From Corbicula japonica (lineage: Eukaryota > Mollusca > Bivalvia > Venerida > Cyrenidae): DNA of 64,000 bases. Below, piece after piece: positions 33,202 through 45,782 of this stretch. Where the stretch lies: the NCBI GenBank assembly GCA_038501625.1, contig JAZAYU010000182.1, positions 620,001 through 684,000 on the forward strand, in the 5' to 3' direction. A program made the position numbers and the translations under genes. The notes under the pieces are model-generated. The model was given only the letters and a program-made list of their open reading frames with translations, was not told the DNA's origin and did no database searches. Positions within the stretch are counted from its first letter, which is position 1. Each line of letters starts with the position of its first letter.

Positions 33202-33453
33202 GTTGGCACTACAATTGCATTTGTTTATGTTGGTGAGCCTCGTGAAAGTAGATAACTGTTTCATTGTGTTTTTTTCATTCAGTGGATTCTAATTTTTATT
33301 AATTCAAATCTATGTGCAATTTATTTATTGTCATTTTATTTTTTTTTATTTTGAGGATAAACACAAAAACTCCATGCAACTTAGTACCATGAACTACAAG
33401 AGTGCCAGACTGCTACAAAAAAGTGTGTCAGTGAGCAGAGTACACTTACTGGA

Positions 33454-33638
33454 TTAACCCTTTCCTCCATAGATACACCTTTATTGCATAGGCGAACAGT
33501 TTAGATCCAGATCAGCTGGCACTCTGACCAAAATGCGACCAGTGCAGATCCTGATCAGATGGCACGGATGTACCGGCTGACCTGGATCTACACTGGTCAC
33601 ATACGCCTAAAAGGCGTATATTTGGAGGAAAGGGTTAA
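33454..33638. repeat. TTAA-type MITE, full copy (last intact one in the window)
   Basis: TTAACCCTTTCCTCCATAGA and TTTGGAGGAAAGGGTTAA ends; middle shortened relative to the 240-bp copies. Confidence 0.9.
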
Positions 33639-34439
33639 GCAGCTTTTATTTTATACTTATGGTTTCATGCCGCACCTACCAACAAGAAGCTGTGTTTGTG
33701 CCCCCAATAGCCAAGTTTGTCAAGATACAAATTTTAAATGATAGTACAGTGTTCAAACATCAATTATAATCACAAGTTTGTTCTTAATAATGGAAATCAC
33801 TTTCTGGTTCCAGAACCTGTACATGAAAACAATTTAACATAAAAATCAAGTATTTTTAAAGGTTAAAAAATTATTTTGTTCAATGGAAATCCAGTATTTT
33901 TCAATTTTGGGGGAAATTTATTTCTTTATTTCTCTACTAACGCGTCATTGAATGATTTCCCAGTATTACTAAGTAAATATGCTACCATGCTGAAATAAGG
34001 TAGCTAGCTGAAATTTTGAATACATGTTCTTATATTAAAGTAAAAGAAACAACTTACAGCTAAATTCAAATATCTATTTTGTTTCATAATTCTACAGTTT
34101 ATTGTCAAAATCATATTGATATTTAATTTCATAAATGCCTATGTATAATATACATGGGACATGATAAAATAAATTACTACAAAGAATTTTTATTTAAATA
34201 CGGATGTTCATTCATATAAAATAATCGTCAGGCTTTTGGATATGTATATAGGTTAATGAATTTACGGACTATAATCAGCATAGCGCAGCGCAGCCGCGCG
34301 ACCAGCTTAAGTTTTAGATCGCTCTGTCATGTATAAGCACTTACCGACTTAGTGGTTGAAATTATAATTGGTAAAATACTAGTATTCATTTTATAACAGG
34401 TTTCAATCCGTCGGGTTTCTGTCGACAGTAAAGAACGCA

Positions 34440-34780
34440 AATACACCTTCTGTATTTATTTCTGTAGTTCAATTTGATTATTAAAAAAATAGATAACTTA
34501 GTCTATTTAATTCTGTAAACAACATTTGTGTCAGGGTTTTCACATGCTTAGTAAAATTAATGTTCAATATAAAGCTTTATTTCCAAAAATAATAATGCAG
34601 TTCAGATGAGCGTTTTTCTGCTAATTTTTAAATTTAGTTCTAAGTTGAATGTATTATAATTACGCATGTAAAATCCCTCAAATTCCGGTAAATTATCTGT
34701 CTCGAGCAAACATTACCATGACAACTTTTAGGGATATGGCCATCTTATCAGTTATAAAATTATCAAACCGCTTACAAAGT
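34440..34780. repeat. Old duplication, partner at 37790-38110
   Basis: Both contain TTCTGTAAACAA(C/T)ATTTGTGTCAG, then AATATAAA(G/A)CTTTATTT, and end CCATGACAACTTT ... CAACCGCTTACAAAG or a close variant. Same orientation, about 3.3 kb apart, clearly diverged. Confidence 0.75.
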
Positions 34781-35313
34781 ATGTGCAGCAATTTATTCTG
34801 CCTTTAAAGGGTAATAATGGTTGAAATTATTTTTAAGCCAATGAACCTTAATTCTCATTAAGTCGCGCGTCGGAAATGTGTTTAATAAAGGTCGATTACC
34901 TCTATATAATCTAGTGAATCTAACAGCGAGAATTAAGTGTCGATCGTGATCAGAATACACGGATGAGCGCGTTGATCTGGATATAAACTCTTTTGCCATG
35001 TTATGAATGATTTATTAATGAAGGAAATGGTAAAATGGAACTTCCACGGACGAACCCTTGTTTCTTATCCCAAGGACAGACTGCTACACAGGTTTTTTTC
35101 CTAAGAATTAGTTTGTTCACATGGTGTTTTCAGATAAAGAAATTTCATAATTCACTTTCTATAATATTATCTCAGTACATGTTTACGGGCTTTTAATGAG
35201 AACGTCACAAAACTACTTTCAGTTTGACTATTGATCGTCTGCACACCCATACATGGTAATTTAGGCGGCGACTGTTTTGTCAGTTACACAAATAATTTCG
35301 ACCATTATATACG

Positions 35314-35414
35314 TTATAGTTTATTTAGAGGCTTGTATGAAAAATTAAACGGTCGCCAAGCTGCGCTGGGCCTGACCGTTTAATTTTCATACAAGCCTCC
35401 AAATAAATTATAAC
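35314..35414. repeat. Near-perfect palindrome, about 100 bp
   Basis: GAGGCTTGTATGAAAAATTA and TAATTTTCATACAAGCCTC are inverse arms, extending outward into TTATAGTTTATTT / AAATAAATTATAAC. The tip is GC-rich (CCAAGCTGCGCTGGG). Confidence 0.88.
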
Positions 35415-38400
35415 CTATACTTATTTTCACATCTACATGTAAAATATTGATCGATTTCAAACCGAATTGCCAATATATCATTAATTACAAATGTCAATAG
35501 TTCCATATCTTTTTAGTCACTGACATATACTCGTATCACTGCTTCTTCTCCGTGAATAAACCATAAAGCCTGGCTACAAAGATCATTGCCAGTGTGGGTG
35601 CCAGTGTGGGTGCCAGTTGCAAGAATCCCACTACAAGAGAGCAACAGCTTAACGAGCGGTTCCTGGCGTGTTTGTTTTTTTTGTAAAACGCATTATTTAG
35701 ACCCGAAAGATCCACCAGAAATGATGAACAAATAACTTCCTCTAATACTTTTATCTTATTATCTATTTTCTATGATTATTTTTAATCACTTCTATAATCT
35801 GTCTTGTTTGTCTTTTTATAGTTTTATGCATGCTAACAAAATGTTATAATAGCCAGTCTATTTTCTGCCCTACTGCATTGAGAGTGATGTTTGTATGGAA
35901 GGATGTAGACTGGCTTAAGATCCTGTTTTTAAATCAAATAAATTGACTTTAAAATTAATTGACTCTTAAAGTGTCACATTACGGTGTATATCGGTATTCC
36001 CTCAAATCGTGATGTTTAGAATTTTGTGGATACGTCTATTAAGTAAACTTATAAATACTAAATAAATTGCAATGGTTGATTTGTTAATACCTACCGTGTT
36101 TATTTGAAGTTGGAATAGGACTTTATTTGTTCAGAAATTACTTGATTGAGTATATTACATTACGTAATTGTGTAAGCTTAAGAGATAGTTACTCTGAATA
36201 ACGTGGTAAACTTGAATTAATAAAACAAAGACTCGGCATAAAATTACTTGTAAAATCGAATTAACTTAAGGTTGGAAATTCAGTAACCGGGTTAGCAATC
36301 GTCGAGTTGAAACATCTTTTTGCGTGATAATATTTGCGCGAGCTCTCGCTCGTTTCCGGAGAGATCTCAACTCTATGCTCGCGAATTTCCATTGTCAATT
36401 CTGAGACAGGTTAACGTTTCAACGGATTGCTGGCTTGTGAGACTGGTCTCCATTCTTAGATTCGGGGCTTTATGTTACATGTATGATAAGGTTTTTTTGA
36501 ATGCGGAACAGGTCATAAAAGTTAAATCACAGTAAGCATATTGAGCCTCCGAATGCATTTTTAAAGATTTTAGTGTAAGTGCTTTATCTATATGTGATTT
36601 TATGTTTTTCTGGAACAAATTTAAAAAATCATGCTGAAATTGAGTTGCAATTTAATAACCAAGCCAAACTTGATCATTATGATTACAATGACAATTAGTA
36701 TTGTGACGACGCAGACAACACGCGCATTAAAATATAGAACAAATTTTTGAAGTATACTGCGATATTCTGTTTTGAGATTAAAAGTTAACAACCTCAGCAT
36801 CATACATATTCAAGCTCGGATGTAGGATTTCTGGAAATGGGGTTTGTTTGCGACAGTTGTATGATATTGATAATATCCAACTTTCTTACCAAAATCTCCA
36901 TAAACATAAAACATTGCTCCCCCCACACTTCTTAAAAAAAGGAGGGTTCAAACAACCTCACTGAACACTTTCAGGATTCGCCCCAGTATATTCTACTTAA
37001 AGTTTTGAAAAACTAGCGATCCGCCCCGTTTAAACTATGGTCGTTTTATTAATTAAAAAAATATGTGCAAACTGAATAAAAAAAGAAGAGAGATAATTTG
37101 TTGATTTATATAACCTTCACATAGAAAAAAAGTTATTGCGATATCCTGTTTTTATTGCGAATCCTGTTTTGAGGTTTAAGTTATGCTTTACTGAATTTTG
37201 TAAAGGCAAAAATTGATCCAATAATAATTACATGTATGTTACATTAGAAACGCAACTGTTTTAAACAGGAAATATATCTGGATTTATATATTTTGTGTTT
37301 CATGAAGTTGCGCTTCTAATTTATTTGACGATAAATATAACTGCTGAAAGTAATTAGAAACGCAACTTTTTAAAACACGAAATATACTTCGTGTTTAAAG
37401 AAGTTGCGTTGCTATTGCAATTTATCGATATCGACTTGCTTGGGCCTGGGGCATTAACTTGCATTCGCAGTTTAGTGAAGTGAAAAATGTGACATTTCAT
37501 TATGCACTAAATAAATCAATAATTTTCACCTTTGCCGTAAAATGATACCAGATGCAAATTCAAGAAAACAAGACACATTCCTCATAACGTGTATTATTTT
37601 TTTGTGATAAAGGACTCGTTACCAGTTAGATCTTTTATCAATTGTGGACGTTTTGTACGTGGGAAATAGCAAAGGTGTCCGCAACAAAGTTTTGTTGTAT
37701 TTAATGTAGATGGTGATGATTTGTTGTTATTTAACACACATAAAGTTTCTGTATGTATATTTAAGTTCACTTTGATTATTAATAACAATAAATAACTAAT
37801 AATTCTGTAAACAATATTTGTGTCAGATATTCCCGTACAAGATTTTCATTTGCTAAGTAAATGTGTCCAATATAAAACTTTATTTTTTCTAAAATGCATT
37901 TAGGTGAACTTTAATAATGAATGGTATTACTTTGCTCGTGTTTTTAATTAAGTTGTTTCTTAATATGCGGTCACGGTTGATTATACGTATGGATGTAAAA
38001 TCCCTAAAATTCCGATAAGTTATCTGCCTCGGGCAATATAACCATGACAACTTTAATGGATATCAACATCTTATTGGTAATAAAAGTGTCAACCGCTTAC
38101 AAAGAATTAAAGATTATTAATTATTAAACTAAGTTTTAAACTGATATTGATAATATACTTTAAAATATGAAACACAGTGAATATTTAAATTAAAGTACAC
38201 GTTATTTGACAAAACAACAAAAAATCGTCATTTTTGTGTTAGCTACCATTTTTCAGCATAGTAGCATACCCTTCCAATCCGCTAAAGTTAAGCTCTCGCG
38301 TTACATAAATGTGTTATAGCATAATTATAACAGATAATTATCATAATTTTTGTTAGCTACCATTTTCAGCACGATAGAAAATTATTAATTCTGCTTTGAA

Positions 38401-40459
38401 ACGCATTTCATTTCACATATCAAATTTAATGATCGGTGTCAACCCGAATTGAGAATATGTCATTACTGGCACGTGTTCACAACTCCATTTCTCCCATACC
38501 TATTAAAACTCGATCCCTCTGATTCTATAAATTTTTATCTATTTTTCTAAGACTATTTGAAATATTTCCTATATCTGCACTAACTAAAATTATTTATTCC
38601 GACTATTATAACGTTTTGAAATGTAAACTATTATGTCTAATCTGTTAATGTTAGATAACGACAATATAATATAACAAGAATTTAATTGATCTTAACGCGT
38701 GAATAAAAACATGATGAACATGGAAATTTTATATAAATCAAACAATACTTGCACAATCACAGTTTAATAAAATTATAAAAGAAATATACTCGCGTTTTTA
38801 TTATTTTGACCGATATCATTGTTGTTGTTGTAAAATTGCTACTGTTCTCAGCGCACATAAATTTCAAATAATTCTTTCTTTCATGTGACACGGCTGTTAT
38901 CCTTAAGCAAACAGTGCACATCCAGACCAGGCGGCACATCCGCGTCGTCTGATCAGGATCTTCACCGTTTGCTTTTCGATACATTGGGGTTTTTTCTGAC
39001 TGAGAAGTGAACAATGTATACCCTGTTTGGGTGACACTTATGTGATTAAATACCATTTTTCGATGTCAATGATTGCAAGGCGTGTAGAAAAACATCTCAA
39101 AGACTTATGACACTATTTATTCAGCGAATGGAAACATGAAATTATTGGGTTTTCGAAATAATCGACTTTTAGAAATCCGACTTGAACATACATAATCTTA
39201 GTAATATTTTTAATTTATTTCACGAAACAGACTCGTGTCATTTCACAAAAATCACGTGTGAAACTATCAATAAAAGAATCGGTTTCACTTCTTGTGGTGC
39301 TTTCGGTTTTAAAAATACTAATACAAACGTTCGAACATATCAATCGATATGGTAGGGGCCTCCAGAAGTGTATTAGTTACTAGCGTATGGATTCCAAAAC
39401 TGACCATCATATCTAATGAACCCTGATCGCCTCTTGTAAAGGAACGCCTCTTTTATAAACATCAACCAATAGAAAATAAGTAACACATTAACGCGATAAC
39501 GTGATTCGTGGGGCGGAGTTGTAATAATTGATGATTCGTTCATCATTTTAATATCCGCATTAATTGATTTGCGATAAGAATCTAAAGTCATAAAAACTGA
39601 ATTTGGTGATTTAATTATTTTATTAGTTTGAATTAACCTCGGTACGTCCGTCTTTTGGCGCACTAGCTAGGTTAAAATTGAATTTACTATAACACCATAA
39701 TGTCCTTGTTCATAATTTGTTTGGAAAATTCTTGTTTAAAGGGAAATGGGAACTAACAAAATGATTAGCTATTAATCTACAACTTAATATTTTGGACTTT
39801 TGATGAAGCTTTCTAAATATTGAAAATTAATTTATATAGGCGTATATGTTTACTCATCATTATTAAAAACGGGATTTAAATCTCATAAGTTAATGAAAGT
39901 GTACAAGTAAATATATTGTGTTTAATGCTTGATACTGTTTCAAACACGTCATCATCATTGTTTTTAGTAATGAACTTAAAATGGCAGGAATGTGGAAATC
40001 TGGAATTTAGTTAATGATTAATGCGTCTCATGATTTTGTTTTATCGGTTTATGATGACAGTATGTATTGAGATGATAACTTATAATTAAATATCTTTGAA
40101 TTTCTGTTAATTGGAATATAACGTAAATTTTGATTGAATGAATTCTGAATTTGTCTAATAAATGTCGAATGTCGTCTAATTGTTTCTTTGCAAGTTTATT
40201 TTTTTTTTGATCTTATTTTAACGAAAGTTCGAATCTAAGGAATAAATAAAGCTTTTCAATTGCCTGCATTTTTCAGATGCACATTCACATTTATTTCGAG
40301 TCTTATAAATAAAATAAGGCAGAACTCTGCTTAAATAGAGAATGAATAAGAGTATGAGAGACATCGGGATTCTTTCGGAATCGCTGGGTTCAACCATTTT
40401 AACTATAGCACTAACGACATGTATAACCCCCTCCCTTTTCCGCTGGATTCTTATGAAGT

Positions 40460-41066
40460 AATGTTTATATAAAAAAGAAACTTTAAAGTATTCTCTATTC
40501 CGAAAAGAAAGCGTGCATTTTTTACATTAACTGCTTTTCTTAATGAATACATTTTAGCACCGTTTACACTTGAAGATTATTCGCGTGTTTTATTTGTAAA
40601 GCAATTATCACAATAATATCCTTATATACGCCGTAAGTGTTATGGTTGTACAAAATGACACTTTATTAACTATTTAACTCCTAATTTTATTTTTTTAATG
40701 TGTTGAGTCCACTAAATAAATAAAATATGTATGAAATTTTTAATCTTGCGATTATTTCCCGTGTGACAATAGTATATAAGACGGGTTACAAACTTAAAAC
40801 TGTACTCTATTTCAAACGGAATTGGGCGCTTTCTTTTCGGTGAATTTTCTTTAACTGATCTTCTTAATTAATACATTTTTGCACCGATTACATCTTCCGA
40901 ATATATTTGTACGGCGATTATCATTATATCCTTATACACTTCGCAAAATGTTATTGCTGTAAAAAATGACATTATCTTAACTATTTAATTTGTTCCGTGC
41001 ACTAAATAAATTATGACATTTTTAATCTTGCGATTATTTACCGCGTGAAACTAGTATATCAGACGG
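40460..41066. repeat. Diverged tandem duplication, about 300-bp units
   Basis: Two units share in order CTTAATxAATACATTTT(A/T)GCACCG, ATATCCTTATA, AATGACA, AACTATTTAA, CACTAAATAAAT, TTTTTAATCTTGCGATTATT and AGACGGGTTACAAAC/CCAAAC. Confidence 0.78.
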
Positions 41067-41415
41067 GTTACCAAACCAGGATATGTGTTGATGTTTCTGG
41101 GGACAATGATCGTTTCGCTCTGCCGATCTATAGGTTGGTAAATTATGAAGACACTATGCGAAATCGATAAGATCACGGTAGGAGGTCGTCTAAACGCGAT
41201 GCGAAATCCCGACTCGCAACTTTTATCGCGTTTTTAAGTGATCTAATGCAACCATAGAGTACAAAAAGGAGAACGTGCAAGTCAGGAGCATTAAGTAGCT
41301 TTTTCTTCCCGGTTCTTGTTTCATGGAGATTATAACAATGTTATACATAAAAGTTCAGAATTTAAAAAAGAAACTTAGTAAAATGATAAGATATATTTGT
41401 TTCATCGTGTTCAAA

Positions 41416-41419
<4 letters not shown>

Positions 41420-41458
<39 letters not shown>

Positions 41459-41680
41459 CTTCGTCATCACATGTTATTTTTCTTTTTATTTTTTGGCTTG
41501 CAGATTTGCAATATAATTCATCGGAGACCACGGGATCTTTGTAATTTAAATAAACTGTTTATTGTAGTTTCTGCAGATGCTGCTACTGCAGACTGTGATG
41601 ATGATGATGATGATGATTATGGTGATGATAATAATGATGATGATGATGATGCAGCAGCTGCTGCTGATGATGATGGCTGT
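41420..41680. repeat. CAT and GAT microsatellites
   Basis: (CAT)n at about 41417-41455, (GAT)n at about 41596-41675 with GCAGCAGCTGCTGCT. They give false His-, Asp- and Ala-run open frames. Confidence 0.93.
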
Positions 41681-42278
41681 TTTTGGTATTTAAAATTCCG
41701 GCATTTAATAGCATCTACATTGCTATTTTCATTTTCATACGCATTTATGGTAGGTGACCAATATGTTTTGGTGGCCATATAAAAGCTAAATGCCCCCTCC
41801 CCCGCCGGACACCGATTATAGGGGCACAAGTTTGGTGGTACGTTTCCTTATAAGCATTAATTCGGTGATTCTCACAATAATATCTGATATCGCTTATACT
41901 CTTTAGTTCGCTCTGAAATATTTTAAGCTTTAAACCTCGACATTTCATTTTTATTAGCAACATATATTGAAAATATGACAATATAAGCATCTAATAAAAT
42001 GACTGCAGCTTAATCTGCCATACACCATATCGTGTATATTTATGTACAACACCAGCAGGTGACATTCGTTAGCCTGCGGCAATTGGCAGCAGGAAATGGA
42101 CGGGTACATTTTAAGAAATGACATCCTATTTTCAAAAATAAACTCGTCTATTTCGCATCCAGCAGTGGACGGGTACAAGTGATAAAACCACTGTACTAAT
42201 ACATGCGATAAAAACTGAGACCCGTCTAATGTTAAGCTTAGTTTGAACACATATATATTCTTGTTACGTTATCGGCAC

Positions 42279-42312
42279 GGAAGTGTCTTCTCGACCGGGC
42301 CCGGCACAGTTA
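42279..42312. repeat. Solo end of the GGAAGTGTC element
   Basis: GGAAGTGTCTTCTCGACCGG followed by GCCCGG, matching the left end of the element at 45783; the rest is absent. Confidence 0.7.
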
Positions 42313-42429
42313 ACAGAACGATGGGAACCAGACTAGCGAAAATACTGCAGTGAATTTTTATATCGTAATTGTAATATATAATAGATGACAACTTAAGAAT
42401 ATAATTATCCGCATTGTGGGAAATTTGTT

Positions 42430-42572
42430 GTAGATGAGATACAGTACTGTGAACGTTTTAGGTTACAAACGAAACGCACGATACGCGATAGACGGACGCA
42501 CGTTAAACGATAGACGGACGCACCATACACGATAGACGCACGATAGACGTTGCACGATATGCGATACACGTT
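42430..42572. repeat. CGATAGACGGACGCAC repeat array with CAGTACTGTGAACG flank
   Basis: After ACAGTACTGTGAACGTTTTA comes a run of CGATAGACGGACGCACG-like words with ACGATACACG variants up to about 42572. A second array lies at 48310-48470 with the flank inverted. Confidence 0.85.
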
Positions 42573-42845
42573 TTTGACATACAAATGGCGGTGCCTCGAT
42601 CTAAATTTAACGAAAATGTTCTTTTCGCATTGCAAATCAAAGTATAATTAGTACCACAAACTTGTGTTTCGCTGATATATTAATCTTCTTTTCAATTAAT
42701 TGACTTTGCTGTCAGTTGAAACAACAACAACGTTTTTAATTTAAGTAAAGACTCGGATTTACACAAGCAAACTGTAATTAGATGAACGGATGATTCATTT
42801 TCATGACTGTAATGGATAATTCTCATAGTTTTTAAACTGATAATC

Positions 42846-45020
42846 ACTAAGTTTGATATCTAGTTGTCTTCTACTATAAATTCCCTTTAAAAAGATACCA
42901 TTTTGAGCAAGATAGCACAATAAATAATTATTTTATGTGTGAAAATGTTAATGGAAACAAGCCTATAAAATGAAAAGTGCTGATTTTGACCAGGATACAT
43001 CATACAGAAATGGCCAGTCTTAAACTCAGAGCCCCAGAATGACTAAGTTTGGTATCTAGTTGTTTTAGAACTACAAGAAATATCCTTCAAATATATGTAT
43101 GTTTGATCAAGATATGATAATAAATAATGATTTTACAGTTGAAACAGTTTGTCCAAAGAAGCTCAGAAATCACCAAGTGCAGGTTTTGACCAGGTTACAT
43201 CATACAGAAATGGCCAGACTTACACCCAGAGCACAGGAATCAATAAGTTTGATAACTAATTGTCTTCTACTATTATAAATATCCTTCAAATATATTTATA
43301 TTTGAGCAAGATATGACAATAAATAATGATTTTACAGTTGAAACAGTTTGTAGAAAGAAGCCGAGAAATCGCAAAGTGCAGATTTTGAGCTACCCCTATC
43401 ACACAGAAATGGCTATACTTAAACCCAGAGCCCATGAATCACTTAGTTTGATATCTAGTTGTCTTCTACTATAAATTCCCTTTAAAAAGATACCATTTTG
43501 AGCAAGATAGCACAATAAATAATGATTTTATGAGTGAAAATGTTAATCGAAACAAGCCGATAAAATGAAAAGTGCTGATTTTGACCAGGATACATCATAC
43601 AGAAATGGCCAGTCTTAAACCCAGAGCCCCAGAATGACTAAGTTTGGTATCTAGTTGTCTTCTACAAGAAATATCCTTCAAATATATGTATGTTTGATCA
43701 AGATATGATAATAAATAATGATTTTACAGTTGAAACAGTTTGTCCAAAGAAGCAGAGAAATCGCCAGGTGCAGGTTTTGACCAGGTTACATCATACAGAA
43801 ATGGCCAGACTTACACCCAGAGCACAGGAATCACTAAGTTTGATATCTAATTGTCTTCTACTATCAATATCATTCAAATATATGTATGTTTGAGCAAGAT
43901 ATGACAATAAATAATGATTTTACAGTTGAAACAGTTTGTAGAAAGAAGCCGAGAAATCGCAAAGTGCAGATTTTGAGCTACCCCTATCACACAGAAATGG
44001 CTAGACCTAAACCCAGAGCCCAGGAATCACTTAGTTTGTTATCTAGTTGTCTTCTACTATAAATTCCCTTTAAAAAGATACCATTTTTAGCAAGATAGCA
44101 CAATAAATAATGATTTTATGAGTGAAAATGTTAATCGAAACAAGCCGATAAAATGAAAAGTGCTGATTTTGACCAGGATACATCATACAGAAATGGCCAG
44201 TCTTAAACCCAGAGCCCCAGAATGACTAAGTCTGGTATCTAGTTGTCTTCTACAAGAAATATCGTTCAAAAATATGTATGTTTGAGCAAGATATTACAAT
44301 AAATAATGATTTTACAGTTGAAACAGTTTGTCGAAAGAAGCCGAGAAATTCCCAAGGTCAGATTTTGACCTACCCCTTTCACACAGAAATGGACAGACCC
44401 ATTTCCAGACTCTCAGGACCCCTAATTTATCTATCTAGATTTCTTGTACAATGAATATCCTTTAATTCTATGTATGTTTGAGCAAGATATGACAATAAAT
44501 AATGATTTTCTGTGTGAAAATGTTAATCAAAACAAGCCGATAAATGACAAAGTGCTGATTTTGACCAGGATACATCATATAGAAATGGCTAGACCCATTT
44601 CCAGACCCCAAGAACCCCTACATTATCTATCTATATGTCTTGCACAATAAATATCCTTTAATTTTATGTATCATTAAGCACAATATGACCATTTATTATG
44701 ACTTTATGGATGAGAATGTTGGTAAAAACAAAACGACAAATAGAAAATAGTTCATTTTGACCAATTCATAACATACAAAATTGACCATACTCAAAGACAT
44801 CCACTCAAAACCCCTAATATATCTATCTAGATGTCTTATACAATAAATATGCTTTAATTCAATGTATATCTGAGCAAGATATTATCTCAAATAATGATTT
44901 TATGTGTGAAAATCTGTATCAAAACAAAAGAGACGGGAAAGTTGATTCCATCATACAGAAATGCCCTTACTTACATCCAGACAAACAGTACCCCTTGATT
45001 ATCTATGTATAATTCTTCTA
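42846..45020. repeat. Satellite with three-monomer higher-order repeat
   Basis: Monomers of about 193-200 bp share TxxTATCTAGTTGTCTTCTA, CAATAAATAATGATTTTA and ATCATACAGAAATGGCCA. Three types alternate: A (AAATTCCCTTTAAAAAGATA; starts 42846, 43443, 44036), B (ACAAGAAATATCCTTCAAAT; about 43045, 43643, 44230) and C (TTTTGAGCTACCCCTATCAC; about 43237, 43838). A-to-A spacing is 597 then 593 bp. Beyond about 44420 the monomers diverge and fade by about 45020. Confidence 0.9.
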
Positions 45021-45289
45021 CTATGAATATCCTTTAATTAAAATAATATGTAGTCCTGACCAGTTTTATTTGTTAACCCTTGAAAATTCATTAACAGTAA
45101 TCAAAGTACATAATTATGTATGAATATTTTATATATAATATCAACCATTTTCACTTTAGTGTGGTTCATTTTGTATAATTCTACATGTTTAAAGAATAGA
45201 ATATTCTTTAAACACTAACTGGGGTCAAAACGCTACAAAAATAACAATAACAATAAAGTTAAGTAACCTCACTGAGTCAGATATTGAAC

Positions 45290-45780
45290 AATATTTTTCA
45301 AAATCAATTTTATTATTTTTATGATAAATAATTTTTTGTCGCGACAAGAGTCGTTGGAAACTTTTTTCCCATTTAGTTGTTTTAAAATATCCCAGTTAAG
45401 ATTTTTGTCATTTTTGTTAAATTCTGGCCCCAGTAAATGTAATCAGCCTGTTTTTATTACTTAAAACCTGTAAAATAATATAAAAGCATTAGGAGAGGAG
45501 AAAACAGTTATTGGCATGTATAATATAATGATTTGATAGTTTTCAAATGTTTTTTATTAAGGATTTTGTATCTTAATATATTTTTCTCATTCTTTGCAAA
45601 TGAATCGGAATACATTTTGCCTGAAAAATATTTGTCAAAATCAATTTTATTATTTTTATGATAAATAACTTGTCGCGACAAGAGTCGTTTGAAATTTTTC
45701 CCCATTTAGTTGTTATAAATATCCCAGTTAAGATTTTTGTAAGATTCTGGTCCCAGAAAATGTAATCAGCCTGTTTCTAT
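45290..45780. repeat. Local direct duplication next to inserted element
   Basis: About 45290-45450 and 45630-45782 share CAAAATCAATTTTATTATTT, TTGTCGCGACAAGAGTCGTT, CCCATTTAGTTGTT and AATGTAATCAGCCTGTTT. The first copy runs on into AAAACCTGTAAAATAATATA; in the second this continuation appears only after the inserted element, at 47437. Confidence 0.88.
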
Positions 45781-45782
45781 TT

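Larger units (their letters stand above)
33640..42270. other. Gene-poor AT-rich stretch
   Basis: No exon with coding character was found on either strand. It may contain the promoter and first exon(s) of the large minus-strand gene. Worn TTAA-MITE relics lie at about 34870-34990 and 38880-39050. Local duplications are listed separately. Confidence 0.6.

Noticed and set aside
36840..36960. Possible first exon of the minus-strand gene (short ATG frame before a phase-1 GTAAG donor at about 36885)
   Set aside because: The frame gives only nine residues (MFYVYGDFG) and no signal peptide; support is too weak.
39373..39663. 96-codon minus-strand open frame
   Set aside because: No domain, no splice context and composition like surrounding AT-rich DNA.
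41471..41782. Asp/Ala-run open frame
   Set aside because: Product of GAT and GCA microsatellites with no splice or homology support.
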